Below, piece by piece: positions 26,801 to 39,600 of a stretch of 64,000 nt of DNA. The stretch is from Synchiropus splendidus (lineage: Eukaryota > Chordata > Actinopteri > Syngnathiformes > Callionymidae), in assembly GCF_027744825.2 (NCBI RefSeq), contig NC_071350.1, positions 1,612,001 through 1,676,000 of the forward strand, written 5' to 3'. Within the stretch, counting starts at the first letter, position 1, and every line of letters begins with the position of its first letter. Under the pieces are notes generated by a model that saw nothing but the letters and a program-made list of their open reading frames with translations, made no database searches and was not told where the DNA came from. A program made the position numbers and the translations under genes.

Positions 26801-29800
26801 TGCCATAACTTTGTAGGGTAGCTTCAGAAAATGAAATTTTCACCTCCCCCCTATCGCAGAAAGGGTTTTTCTAGTAGTTGCACATCAAATCTAACCTGTT
26901 TGAAGTGTTTTTCCAAAGTTATCAACATTTTTATGTTTGGCGTTCCGGAAATAACCTAATCTCAGGCTGAAAACGCATTTTCTGCATTGTGCCATAACTT
27001 CTCAGGGAAGCTTCAGAACATGAAATGTTCACCTCCCACGATAGAAGAAAGGGTCTTTCTAGTAGTTGCACATCAGATCTAAGCTGTCCGAAGTGTTTTT
27101 CGAAAGTTATCAACATTTTTATGTTTGGTGTTCCGGAATCGACCTTATCTCAGGATGAAAAATCGTTTTCTGCATTGTCCCATGACTTTCCAGGGAAACT
27201 TCAGAACATGAAATTTCGACCTTCCACTATAACAGAAAGGCTCTTTCTAGTAGTTGCACATCAAATCTAAGCTGTCTGAAGTGTTGTTCCAAAGTGATCA
27301 ACATTTTTACGTTTGGCGTTTCGGAACCCACCTTATCTCAGGCTGAAAACGCGTTTTCTGCATTGTGCCATAACTTCTCAGGGAAGCTTCAGAACATGAA
27401 ATGTTCACCTCCCACTATCGCAGAAAGGGTCTTTCTCGTAGTTGCACATCAAATCGAAGCTGTCTGAAGTGTTTTTCCAAAGTTATCAACATTTTTATGT
27501 TTGGCGTTCCAGAATCGACCTTATCTCAGGCTGAAAACGCGTTTTACGCATTGTGCCATAACTTTGCAGGGAAGCTTCAGAAAATGAAATTTCCACCTCC
27601 CACTATAGCAGAAAGGGTCTTTCTAGTAGTTGCACATCAAATCTAAGCTGTCTGAAGTGTTGTTCCAAAGTTATCAACATTTTTACGTTTGGCGTTCCGG
27701 AATCGACCTTATCTCAGGCTGAAAACGCGTTTTACGCATTGTGCCATAACTTTGCAGGGAAGCTTCAGAACATGAAATGTTCACCTCCCACTATAGCAGA
27801 AAGGGTCTTTCTAGTAGGTGCACATCAAATCTAAGCTGTCTGAAGTGTTTTTCCAAAGTTATCAACATTTTTATGTTTGGCGTTCCAGAATCGACCTTAT
27901 CTCAGGCTGAAAACGCGTTTTACGCATTGTGCCATAACTTTGCAGGGAAGCTTCAGAAAATGAAATTTCCACCTCCCACTATAGCAGAAAGGGTCTTTCT
28001 AGTAGTTGCACATCAAATCTAAGCTGTCTGAAGTGTTGTTCCAAAGTTATCAACATTTTTACGTTTGGCGTTCCGGAATCGACCTTATCTCAGGCTGAAA
28101 ACACGTTTTACGCATTGTGCCATAACTTTGCAGGGACGCTTCAGAACATGAAATTTTCACCTCCCACTATAACAGAAAGGGTCTTTCTGGTAGTTGCACA
28201 TCAAATCTAAGCTGTCTGAAGTGTTGTTCCAAAGTGATCAACATTTTTACGTTTGGCGTTTCGGAACCCACCTTATCTCAGGCTGAAAACGCGTTTTCTG
28301 CACTGTGCCATAACTTCTCAGGGAAGCTTCAGAACATGAAATGTTCACCTCCCACTATCGCAGAAAGGGTCTTTCTCGTAGTTGCACATCAAATCTAAGC
28401 TGTCTGAAGTATTTTTCCAAAGTGATCAACATTTTTATGTTTGGTGTTCCGGAACCCGCCTTATATCAGGCTGAAAACGCGATTTCTGCATTGTGCCATA
28501 TCTTTGCAGGGAAGCTTCAGAAAATGAAATTTTCACCTCCCACTATAGCAGAAAGGGTCTTTCTAGTAGTTGCACATCAAATCTAAGCTGTTTGAAGTGT
28601 TTTTCCAAAGTTATCAACATTTTTATGTTTGGCGTTCCGGAATCGACCTTATCTTAGACTGAAAACGCTTTTTACGCTTTGTGCCATAACTTTGCAGGGT
28701 AGCTTCAGAAAATGAAATTTTCACCTCCCCCCTATCGCAGAAAGGGTTTTTCTAGTAGTTGCACATCAAATCTAACCTGTTTGAAGTGTTTTTCCAAAGT
28801 TATCAACATTTTTATGTTTGGCGTTCCGGAATCAACCTTATCTCAGGCTGAAAACGCATTTTCTGCATTGTGCCATAACTTCTCAGGGAAGCTTCAGAAC
28901 ATGAAATGTTCACCTCCCACGATAGAAGAAAGGGTCTTTCTAGTAGTTGCACATCAGATCTAAGCTGTCCGAAGTGTTTTTCGAAAGTTATCAACATTTT
29001 TATGTTTGGTGTTCCGGAATCGACCTTATCTCAGGATGAAAAATCGTTTTCTGCATTGTCCCATGACTTTCCAGGGAAACTTCAGAACATGAAATTTCGA
29101 CCTTCCACTATAACAGAAAGGCTCTTTCTAGTAGTTGCACATCAAATCTAAGCTGTCTGAAGTGTTGTTCCAAAGTGATCAACATTTTTACGTTTGGCGT
29201 TTCGGAACCCACCTTATCTCAGGCTGAAAACGCGTTTTCTGCATTGTGCCATAACTTCTCAGGGAAGCTTCAGAACATGAAATGTTCACCTCCCACTATC
29301 GCAGAAAGGGTCTTTCTCGTAGTTGCACATCAAATCGAAGCTGTCTGAAGTGTTTTTCCAAAGTTATCAACATTTTTATGTTTGGCGTTCCAGAATCGAC
29401 CTTATCTCAGGCTGAAAACGCGTTTTACGCATTGTGCCATAACTTTGCAGGGAAGCTTCAGAACATGAAATGTTCACCTCCCACTATCGCAGAAAGGGTC
29501 TTTCTCGTAGTTGCACATCAAATCGAAGCTGTCTGAAGTTTTTATCCAAAGTTATCAACATTTTTATGTTTGGCGTTCCGGAACCCGCCTTATCTCAGGC
29601 TGAAAACGCGTTTTCTGCATTGTGCCATATCTTTGCAGGGAAGCTTCAGAAAATGAAATTTTCACCTCCCACTATAGCAGAAAGGGTCTTTCTAGTAGTT
29701 GCACATCAAATCTAAGCTGTTTGAAGTGTTTTTCCAAAGTTATCAACATTTTTATGTTTGGTGTTCCGGAATCGACCTTATCTCAGGATGAAAAATCGTT

Positions 29801-32800
29801 TTCTGCATTGTCCCATGACTTTCCAGGGAAACTTCAGAACATGAAATTTCGACCTCCCACTATAACAGAAAGGCTCTTTCTAGTAGTTGCACATCAAATC
29901 TAAGCTGTCTGAAGTGTTGTTCCAAAGTGATCAACATTTTTACGTTTGGCGTTTCGGAACCCACCTTATCTCAGGCTGAAAACGCGTTTTCTGCATTGTG
30001 CCATAACTTCTCAGGGAAGCTTCAGAACATGAAATGTTCACCTCCCACTATCGCAGAAAGGGTCTTTCTCGTAGTTGCACATCAAATCGAAGCTGTCTGA
30101 AGTGTTTTTCCAAAGTTATCAACATTTTTATGTTTGGCGTTCCGGAACAAGCCTTATCTCAGGCTGAAAACGCGTTTTCTGCATTGTGCCATATCTTTGC
30201 AGGGAAGCTTCAGAAAATGAAATTTTCACCTCCCACTATAGCAGAAAGGGTTTTTCTAGTAGTTGCACATCAAATCTAAGCTGTTTGAAGTGTTTTTCCA
30301 AAGTTATCAACATTTTTATGTTTGGCGTTCCGGAACCCACCTTATCTCAGGCTGAAAACGCGTTTTCTGCATTGTGCCATATCTTTGCAGGGAAGCTTCA
30401 GAACATGAAATTTTAACCTCCCACTATAGCAGAAAGGGTCCTTCTAGTAGTTGCACATCAAATCTAAGCTGTCTGAAGTGTTTTTCCAAAGTGATCAACA
30501 TTTTTACGTTTTGCATTTCGGAACCCACCTTATCTCAGGCTGAAAACGCGTTTTCTGCATTGTGCCATAACTTTGCAGGGAAGCTTCAGAAAATGAAAAT
30601 TTCACCTCCCACTATAGCAGAAAGGGTTTTTCTAGCAGTTGCACATCAAATCTAAGCTGTCTGAAGTGTTTTTCCAAAGTTATCAACATTTTTATGTTTG
30701 GCGTTCCGGAATCAACCTTATCTCAGGCTGAAAACGCATTTTCTGCATTGTGCCATAACTTTGTGAGGAAGCTTCAGAACATGAAATTTTCACCTCCCAC
30801 TATAGCAGAAAGGGTGTTTCTAGTAGTTGCACATCAAATCTAAGCTGTCTGAAGTGTTTTTCCAAAGTTATCAACATTTTTATGTTTGGCGTTCCAGAAT
30901 CGACCTCATCTCTGGCTGAAAACGCGTTTTCTGCATTGTGCCATAACTTCTCAGGGAAGCTTCAGAACATGAAATGTTCACCTCCCACTATAGCAGAAAG
31001 GGTCTTTCTAGTAGTTGCACATCAAATCGAAGTTGTCTAAAGTGTTTTTCCAAAGTTATCAACATTTTTATGTATGGCGTTCCGGAATCGACCTTATCTC
31101 AGGCTGAAAACGCGTTTTACGCATTGTGCCATAACTTTGCAGGGAAGCTTCAGAACATGAAATGTTCACCTCCCACTATAGCAGAAAGGGTCTTTCTAGT
31201 AGTTGCACATCAAATCTAAGCTGTCTGAAGTGTTTTTCCAAAGTTATCAACATTTTTATGTTTGGCGTTCCAGAATCGACCTTATCTCAGGCTGAAAACG
31301 CGTTTTACGCATTGTGCCATAACTTTGCAGGGAAGTTTCAGAAAATGAAATTTCCACCTCCCACTATAGCAGAAAGGGTCTTTCTAGTAGTTGCACATCA
31401 AATCTAAGCTGTCTGAAGTGTTGTTCCAAAGTTATCAACATTTTTACGTTTGGCGTTCCGGAATCGACCTTATCTCAGGCTGAAAACACGTTTTACGCAT
31501 TGTGCCATAACTTTGCAGGGACGCTTCAGAACATGAAATTTTCACCTCCCACTATAACAGAAAGGGTCTTTCTAGTAGTTGCACATCAAATCTAAGCTGT
31601 CTGAAGTGTTGTTCCAAAGTGATCAACATTTTTACGCTTGGCGTTTCGGAACCCACCTTATCTCAGGCTGAAAACGCGTTTTCTGCACTGTGCCATAACT
31701 TCTCAGGGAAGCTTCAGAACATGAAATGTTCACCTCCCACTATAGCAGAAAGGGTCTTTCTAGTAGTTGCACATCAAATCGAAGTTGTCTGAAGTGTTTT
31801 TCCAAAGTTATCAACATTTTTATGTATGGCGTTCCGGAATCGACCTTATCTCAGGCTGAAAACGCGTTTTACGCATTGTGCCATAACTTTGCAGGGAAGC
31901 TTCAGAACATGAAATGTTCACCTCCCACTATAGCAGAAAGGGTCTTTCTAGTAGTTGCACATCAAATCTAAGCTGTCTGAAGTGTTTTTCCAAAGTTATC
32001 AACATTTTTATGTTTGGCGTTCCAGAATCGACCTTATCTCAGGCTGAAAACGCGTTTTACGCATTGTGCCATAACTTTGCAGGGAAGCTTCAGAAAATGA
32101 AATTTCCACCTCCCACTATTGCAGAAAGGGTCTTTCTAGTAGTTGCACATCAAATCTAAGCTGTCTGAAGTGTTGTTCCAAAGTTATCAACATTTTTACG
32201 TTTGGCGTTCCGGAATCGACCTTATCTCAGGCTGAAAACACGTTTTACGCATTGTGCCATAACTTTGCAGGGACGCTTCAGAACATGAAATTTTCACCTC
32301 CCACTATAACAGAAAGGGTCTTTCTAGTAGTTGCACATCAAATCTAAGCTGTCTGAAGTGTTGTTCCAAAGTGATCAACATTTTTACGTTTGGCGTTTCG
32401 GAACCCACCTTATCTCAGGCTGAAAACGCGTTTTCTGCACTGTGCCATAACTTCTCAGGGAAGCTTCAGAACATGAAATGTTCACCTCCCACTATCGCAG
32501 AAAGGGTCTTTCTCGTAGTTGCACATCAAATCGAAGCTGTCTGAAGTGTTTTTCCAAAGTTATCAACATTTTTATGTTTGGCGTTCCGGAACCCGCCTTA
32601 TCTCAGGCTGAAAACGCGTTTTCTGCATTGTGCCATATCTTTGCAGGGAAGCTTCAGAAAATGAAATTTTCACCTCCCACTATAGCAGAAAGGGTCTTTC
32701 TAGTAGTTGCACATCAAATATAAGCTGTTTGAAGTGTTTTTCCAAAGTTATCAACATTTTTATGTTCGGCGTTCCGGAATCGACCTTATCTTAGACTGAA

Positions 32801-33664
32801 AACGCTTTTTACGCTTTGTGCCATAACTTTGCAGGGTAGCTTCAGAAAATGAAATTTTCACCTCCCCCCTATCGCAGAAAGGGTTTTTCTAGTAGTTGCA
32901 CATCAAATCTAACCTGTTTGAAGTGTTTTTCCAAAGTTATCAACATTTTTATGTTTGGCGTTCCGGAATCAACCTTATCTCAGGCTGAAAACGCATTTTC
33001 TGCATTGTGCCATAACTTCTCAGGGAAGCTTCAGAACATGAAATGTTCACCTCCCACGATAGAAGAAAGGGTCTTTCTAGTAGTTGCACATCAGATCTAA
33101 GCTGTCCGAAGTGTTTTTCGAAAGTTATCAACATTTTTATATTTGGTGTTCCGGAATCGACCTTATCTCAGGATGAAAAATCGTTTTCTGCATTGTCCCA
33201 TGACTTTCCAGGGAAACTTCAGAACATGAAATTTCGACCTTCCACTATAACAGAAAGGCTCTTTCTAGTAGTTGCACATCAAATCTAAGCTGTCTGAAGT
33301 GTTGTTCCAAAGTGATCAACATTTTTACGTTTGGCGTTTCGGAACCCACCTTATCTCAGGCTGAAAACGCGTTTTCTGCATTGTGCCATAACTTCTCAGG
33401 GAAGCTTCAGAACATGAAATGTTCACCTCCCACTATCGCAGAAAGGGTCTTTCTCGTAGTTGCACATCAAATCGAAGCTGTCTGAAGTGTTTTTCCAAAG
33501 TTATCAACATTTTTATGTTTGGCGTTCCAGAATCGACCTTATCTCAACCTGAAAACGCGTTTTACGCATTGTGCCATAACTTTGGAGGGAAGCTTCAGAA
33601 AATGAAATTTCCCCCTCCCACTATAGCAGAAAGGGTCTTTCTAGTAGTTGCACATCAAATCTAA
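14828..33664. repeat. Satellite, homogeneous core with multi-kb higher-order repeats
   Basis: This is the most uniform part of the array. Identical variant strings recur at several large multiples of the monomer: 2068 bp (11-mer; 16308 to 18376, 17060 to 19128), 4324 bp (23-mer; 18376 to 22700, 19316 to 23640, 20068 to 24392), 4700 bp (25-mer; 15932 to 20632), 3386 bp (18-mer; 25326 to 28712), 4137 bp (22-mer; 28712 to 32849) and 752 bp (4-mer; 17060 to 17812, 23452 to 24204, 30974 to 31726). A single-base loss near 24653 turns one 4324 shift into 4323. The pattern suggests the youngest, actively homogenising part of the array. Confidence 0.9.
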
Positions 33665-36600
33665 GCTGTCTGAAATGTTTTTCGAAAGTTATCAACATTT
33701 TTATGTTTGGCGTTCCTGAACCCACCTTATCTCAGGCTGAAAACGCGTTTTCTGCATTGTGCCATAACTTTGCAGGGAAGCTTCAGAACATGAAATTTTC
33801 ACCTCCCACTATAGCAGAAAGGTTCTTTCTAGTAGTTGCACATCAAATCTAAGCTGTCTGAAGTGTTTTTCCAAAGTTGTCAACATTTTTATGTTTGGCG
33901 TTCCGGAATCGACCTTATCTCAGGCTGAAAACGCGTTTTACGCATTGTCCCATAACTTTCAGGGAAGCTTCAGAACATGAAATTTTCACCTCCCACTATA
34001 GCAGAAAGGGTTTTTCTAGTAGTTGCACATCAAATCTTAGCTGTCTGAAGTGTTTTTCCAAAGTTATCAACATTTTTATGTTTGGCGTTCTGGAATCGAC
34101 CTTATCTCTGGATGAAAACGCGTTTTACGCATTGTGCCATAACTTTGCTGGGAAGCTTCAGAAAATGTAATTTTCACCTCCCTCTATAGCAGAAAGGATC
34201 TTTCTAGTAGTTGCACATCAAATCTAAGCTGTCTGAAGTGTTTTTCGAAAGTTATCAACATTTTCATGTTTGGCGTTCCGGAATCGAGCTAATCTCAGGC
34301 TGAAGACGCGTTTTACGCATTGTGCCATAACTTTGCAGGGAAGTTCCAGAAAATGAAATTTTCACCTCCCACTATAGCAGAAAGGGTTTTTCTAGTAGTT
34401 GCACATCATATCTAAGCTGTCTGAAATGTTTTTTCCAAAGTTATCAACATTTTCATGTTTGGCGCTCCGGAACCCATCTTATCTCAGGCTGAAAACGCGT
34501 TTTCTGCATTGTGCCATAACTTTGCAGGGAAGCTTCAGAACATGAAATTTTAACCACCCACTGTAGCAGAAAGGGTCTTTCTCGTAGTTGCACATCAAAT
34601 CTAAGATGTCTGAAGTGTTTTTCCAAAATTATCAACATTTTTATGTTTGGCGTTGCGGAACCCACCTTATAACAGGCTGAAAACGCGTTTTCTGCATTGT
34701 GCCATAACTTTGAAGGGAAGCTTCAGAACAGGCAATTTTCACCTCCCACTAATCAGAAAGGGTTATTCTAGTTGTTGCACATCAAATCTAAGCTGTGTGT
34801 TGTGTTTTTCGAAAGTTATCAACATTTTTATGTTTGGCGTTCGGAAACCCACCTTATCTCAGGCTGAAAACGCGTTTTCTGCATTGTGCATTAACTTTGC
34901 AGGGAAGCTTCAGAACAAGAAATTTTCTCGTCCAACTATAGCAAAAAGGGTCTTTCTGGTAGTTGCACATCAAATCTAAGCTGTCTGAAGTGTTTTTCCA
35001 AAATTATCAACATTTTTATGTTTGGCGTTCCGGAACCCACCTTATATCAGGCGGAAAACGTGTTTTCTTTATTGTGCCATAACTTTGCAGGGAAGCTTCA
35101 GAACATGGAATTTTCACCTCCCACTATAGCAGAAAGGGTCTTTCTAGTAGTTGCACATCAAATCTAAGCTGTCTGAAGTGTTTTTCCAAAATTATCAACA
35201 TTTTTATGTTTGGTGTTCCGGAACCCACCTTATAACAGGCTGACAACGTGGTTTCTTTATTGTGCCATAACTTTGCAGGGAAGCTTCAGAACATGAAATT
35301 TTCACCTCCCACTAATCAGAAAGGGTTATTCTAGTTGTTGCACAGCAAATCTAAGCTGTCTGAAGTGTTTTTCCAAAGTTATCAGCATTTTTATGTTTGG
35401 CGTTCCGGAACCCACTTTATATCAGGCTGAAAACGCGTTTTCTGCATTGTGCCATAACTTTTCAGGGAAACTTCAGAACAAGAAATTTCCTCGTCCAACT
35501 ATACCACAAAGGGTCTTTCTAGTAGTTGCACATCAAATCTAAGCTGTCTGAAGTGTTTTTCCAAAATTATCAACATTTTTATGTTTGGCGTTCCGGAACC
35601 CACCTTATATCAGGCTGAAAACGCGTTTTCTGCATTGTGCCATAACTTTTCAGGGAAGCTTCAGAACATGAAATTTTCACCTCCAACTATAGCACAAAGG
35701 GTCTTTCTAGTAGTTGCACATCAAATCTAAGCTGCCTGAAGTGTTTTTCGAAAGTTATCAACATTTTTATGTTTGTCGTTCCGGAACCCACCTTATCTCA
35801 AGGCCGAAAACGCGTTTTCTGCATTGTGGCATAACTTTGCAAGGAAGCTGCAGAACATCAAATTTTCACCTCACTCTATAGCAGAAAGGGTCTTTCTCGT
35901 AGTTCCACATCAAATCTAAGATGTCTGAAGTGTTTTTCCAAAGTTATCAACATTTTTATGTTTGGCGTTCCGGAATCGACCTTATCTCAGGCTGAAAACG
36001 CGTTTTCTGCATTGTGCCATAACTTCGCAGGGAAGCTTCAGAACATGAAATTTTCAACTCCCACTATAGCAGAAAGGGTCTTTCCAATAGTTGTACATCA
36101 AATCTAAGCAGTCTGAAGTGTTTTTCCAAAGTTATCAACATTTTTATGTTTGGCGTTCCGGAACCCACCTTATATCAGGCTGAAAACGCGTTTTCTGCAT
36201 TGTGCCATAACTTTGCAGGGAAGCTTTAGAACATGAAATTTTCACCTCCCACTAATCAGAAAGGGTTATTCTAGTTGTTGCACAGCAAATCTAAGCTGTC
36301 TGAAGTGCTTTTCCAAAGTTATCAACATTTTTATGTTTGGCGTTTCGAAACCCACCTTATCTCAGACTTAAAACGCGTTTTCTGCGTTGTGCCATAACTT
36401 TTCAGGGAAGCTTCAGAACATCAAATTTTGACCCCCCACTATAGCAGAAAGGGTATTTCTAGTAGTTGCACATCAAATCTAAGCGGTCTGAAGTGTTTTT
36501 CCAAAGTAATCAACATTTTTACGTTTGCCGTTCCGGAATCGACCTTATCTCAGGCTGAAAACGCGTTTTCTGCATTGTGCCATAACTTTACAGGGAAGCT

Positions 36601-39600
36601 TCAGAACATGAAATGTTCTCGTCCAACTATAGCACAAAGGGTCTTTCTAGTAGTTGCACATCAAATCTAAGCTGTCTGAAGTGTTTTTCCAAAATTATCA
36701 ACATTTTTAAATTTGGCGTTCTGGAACCTACCTTATATCAGGCTGAAAACGCGTTTTCTGCATTGTGCCATAACTTTTCAGGGAAGCTTCAGAACATGAA
36801 ATTTTCACCTCCAACGATAGCACAAAGGGTCTTTCTAGTAGTTGCACATCAAATCTAAGCTGTCTGAAGTGTTTTTCGAAAGTTATCAACATTTTTATGT
36901 TTGTCGTTCCGGAACCCACCTTATCTCAAGGCCGAAAACGCGTTTTCTGCATTGTGGCATAACTTTGCAAGGAAGCTGCAGAACATCAAATTTTCACCTC
37001 ACTCTATAGCAGAAAGGGTCTTTCTCGTAGTTCCACATCAAATCTAAGATGTCTGAAGTGTTTTTCCAAAGTTATCAACATTTTTATGTTTGGCGTTCCG
37101 GAATCGACCTTATCTCAGGCTGAAAACGCGTTTTCTGCATTGTGCCATAACTTCGCAGGGAAGCTTCAGAACATGAAATTTTCACCTCCCACTAATCAGA
37201 AAGGGTTATTCTAGTTGTTGCACAGCAAATCTAAGCTGTCTGAAGTGCTTTTCCAAAGTCATCAACATTTTTATGTTTGGCGTTTCGAAACCCACCTTAT
37301 CTCAGACTTAAAACGCGTTTTCTGCGTTGTGCCATAACTTTTCAGGGAAGCTTCAGAACATCAAATTTTGACCCCCCACTATAGCAGAAAGGGTATTTCT
37401 AGTAGTTGCACATCAAATCTAAGCGGTCTGAAGTGTTTTTCCAAAGTAATCAACATTTTTACGTTTGCCTTTCCGGAATCGACCTTATCTCAGGCTGAAA
37501 ACGCGTTTTCTGCATTGTGCCATAACTTTACAGGGAAGCTTCAGAACATGAAATGTTCTCGTCCAACTATAGCACAAAGGGTCTTTCTAGTAGTTGCACA
37601 TCAAATCTAAGCTGTCTGAAGTGTTTTTCCAAAATTATCAGCATTTTTATGTTTGGCGTTCCGGAACCAACCTTATATCAGGCTGAAAACGCGTTTTCTG
37701 CATAGTGCCGTAACTTTGCAGGGAAGCTTCAGAACATGAAATCTTCACCTCCCACTAATCACAAAGGGTTATTCCAGTTGTTGCACATCAAATCAAAGCT
37801 GTCTGACGTGTTTTTCGGAAGTTTACAACATTTTTATGCTTGGCGTTCGGAAACCCACCTTATCTCAGGCTGAAAACGCGTTTTCTGCATTGTGCCATGA
37901 CTTTGCAGGGAAGCTTCAGAACATGAAATTTTCTCCTCCAACTCTAGCAAAAAGGGTCTTGCTAGTAGTTGCACATCAAAACTAAGCTGTCTGAAGTGTT
38001 TTTCCAAAGATATCAACATTTTTATGTTTGGTGTTCAGGAACCCTCCTTATCTCTGGCTGAAAACGCGTTTTCTGCATTGTGCCATAATTTTGCAGGGAA
38101 GCTTCAGAATAAGAAATTTTAACGTCCCACTATTGCAGAAAGGGTATGTCTTGTAGTTACACATCAAATATAAGCTGTCTGAAGTGTTTTTCCAAAGTTA
38201 TCAACATTTTTATGTTTGGCGTTCCGGAATCGACCTTATCTCAGGCTGAAAACGCGTTTTACGCAATGTGCCATAACTGTGCAGGGAAGCTTCAGAACAT
38301 GAAATTTTCACCTCCCACTATAGCAGAAAGGGTGTTTCGAGTAGATGCACACCAAATCTAAGCTGTCTGAAGTGTTTTTCCAAAGTTATCAACATTTTTA
38401 TGTTTGGCGTTCCGGAACCCAACTGATCTCAGGCTGAAAACGCGTTTTCTGCATTGTGCCATAACTTTGCAGGGAAGCTTCAGAATATGAAATTTTCACC
38501 TCCCACTATAGCAGAAAGGGTCTTTCTAGTAGTTGCACATCAAATCTAAGCTGTCTGAAGTGTTTTTCCAAAATTATCAACATTTTTATGTTTGGCGTTC
38601 CGGAACCCACCTTACATCAGGCTGAAAACGCGTTTTCTGCATTGTGCAAGAACTTTGCAGGGAAGCTTCAGAACATGAAATTTTCACCTCCCACTAATCA
38701 GAAAGGGTTATTCTAGTTGTTGCACATCAAATCTAAGCTGTCTGACGTGTTTTTCGAAAGTTATCAACATTTTTATGTTTGGCGTTCCGAAACCCACCTT
38801 TTCTCAGGCTGAAAACGCGTTTTCTGCATTGTGCCATAACTTTTCAGGGAAGCTTCAGAACATGAAATTTTCACCCCCCACTATAGCAGAAAGGGTTTTT
38901 CTAGTAGTTAATCATCAAATCTAAGCAGTCTGAAGTGTTTTTCCAAAGTTATCAACATTTTCATGTTTGGCGTTCCGGAACCCACCTTTTATCAGGCTGA
39001 AAACGCATTTTCTGCATTGTGCCATAACTTTATAAGGAAGCTTCAGAACATGAAATTTTCACCTCCCACTGTAGCAGAAAGGGTCTTTCTAGTAGTTGCA
39101 CATCAAATCTAAGCTCTCGGAAGAGTTTTTCCAAAGTTATCAACATTTTTATGTTGGGCATTCCGGAATCGACCTTATCTCAGGCTGAAAACGTGTTTTC
39201 TGCTTTGTGCCATAATTTTGCAGGGAAACTTTAGAACATGAAATTTTCTCCTCCCGGTTTAGCAGAAACGGTCTTTCTAGTATTTGCGCATCACATCTAA
39301 GTTGTCTGAAGTGTTTTTCCAAAGTTATCAACATTTTGATGTTTGGCGTTCCGGAATCGACCTTATCTCAGACTGAAAACGGGTTTTCTGCATTGTGCCA
39401 TAACTTTGCAGGGACGCTTCTCAGAACATGAAAATTTCCCATCCCACTATAGCAGAAAGGGTCTTTCTAGTAGTTGCACATCAAATCTAAGCTGTCTGAA
39501 GTGTTTTTCCAAAGTTATCAACATTTTTATGGTTGCCGTTCCGGAACCCACCTTATCTCAGGCTGAAAATGCGTTTTCTGCATTGTGCCATAACTTTGCA

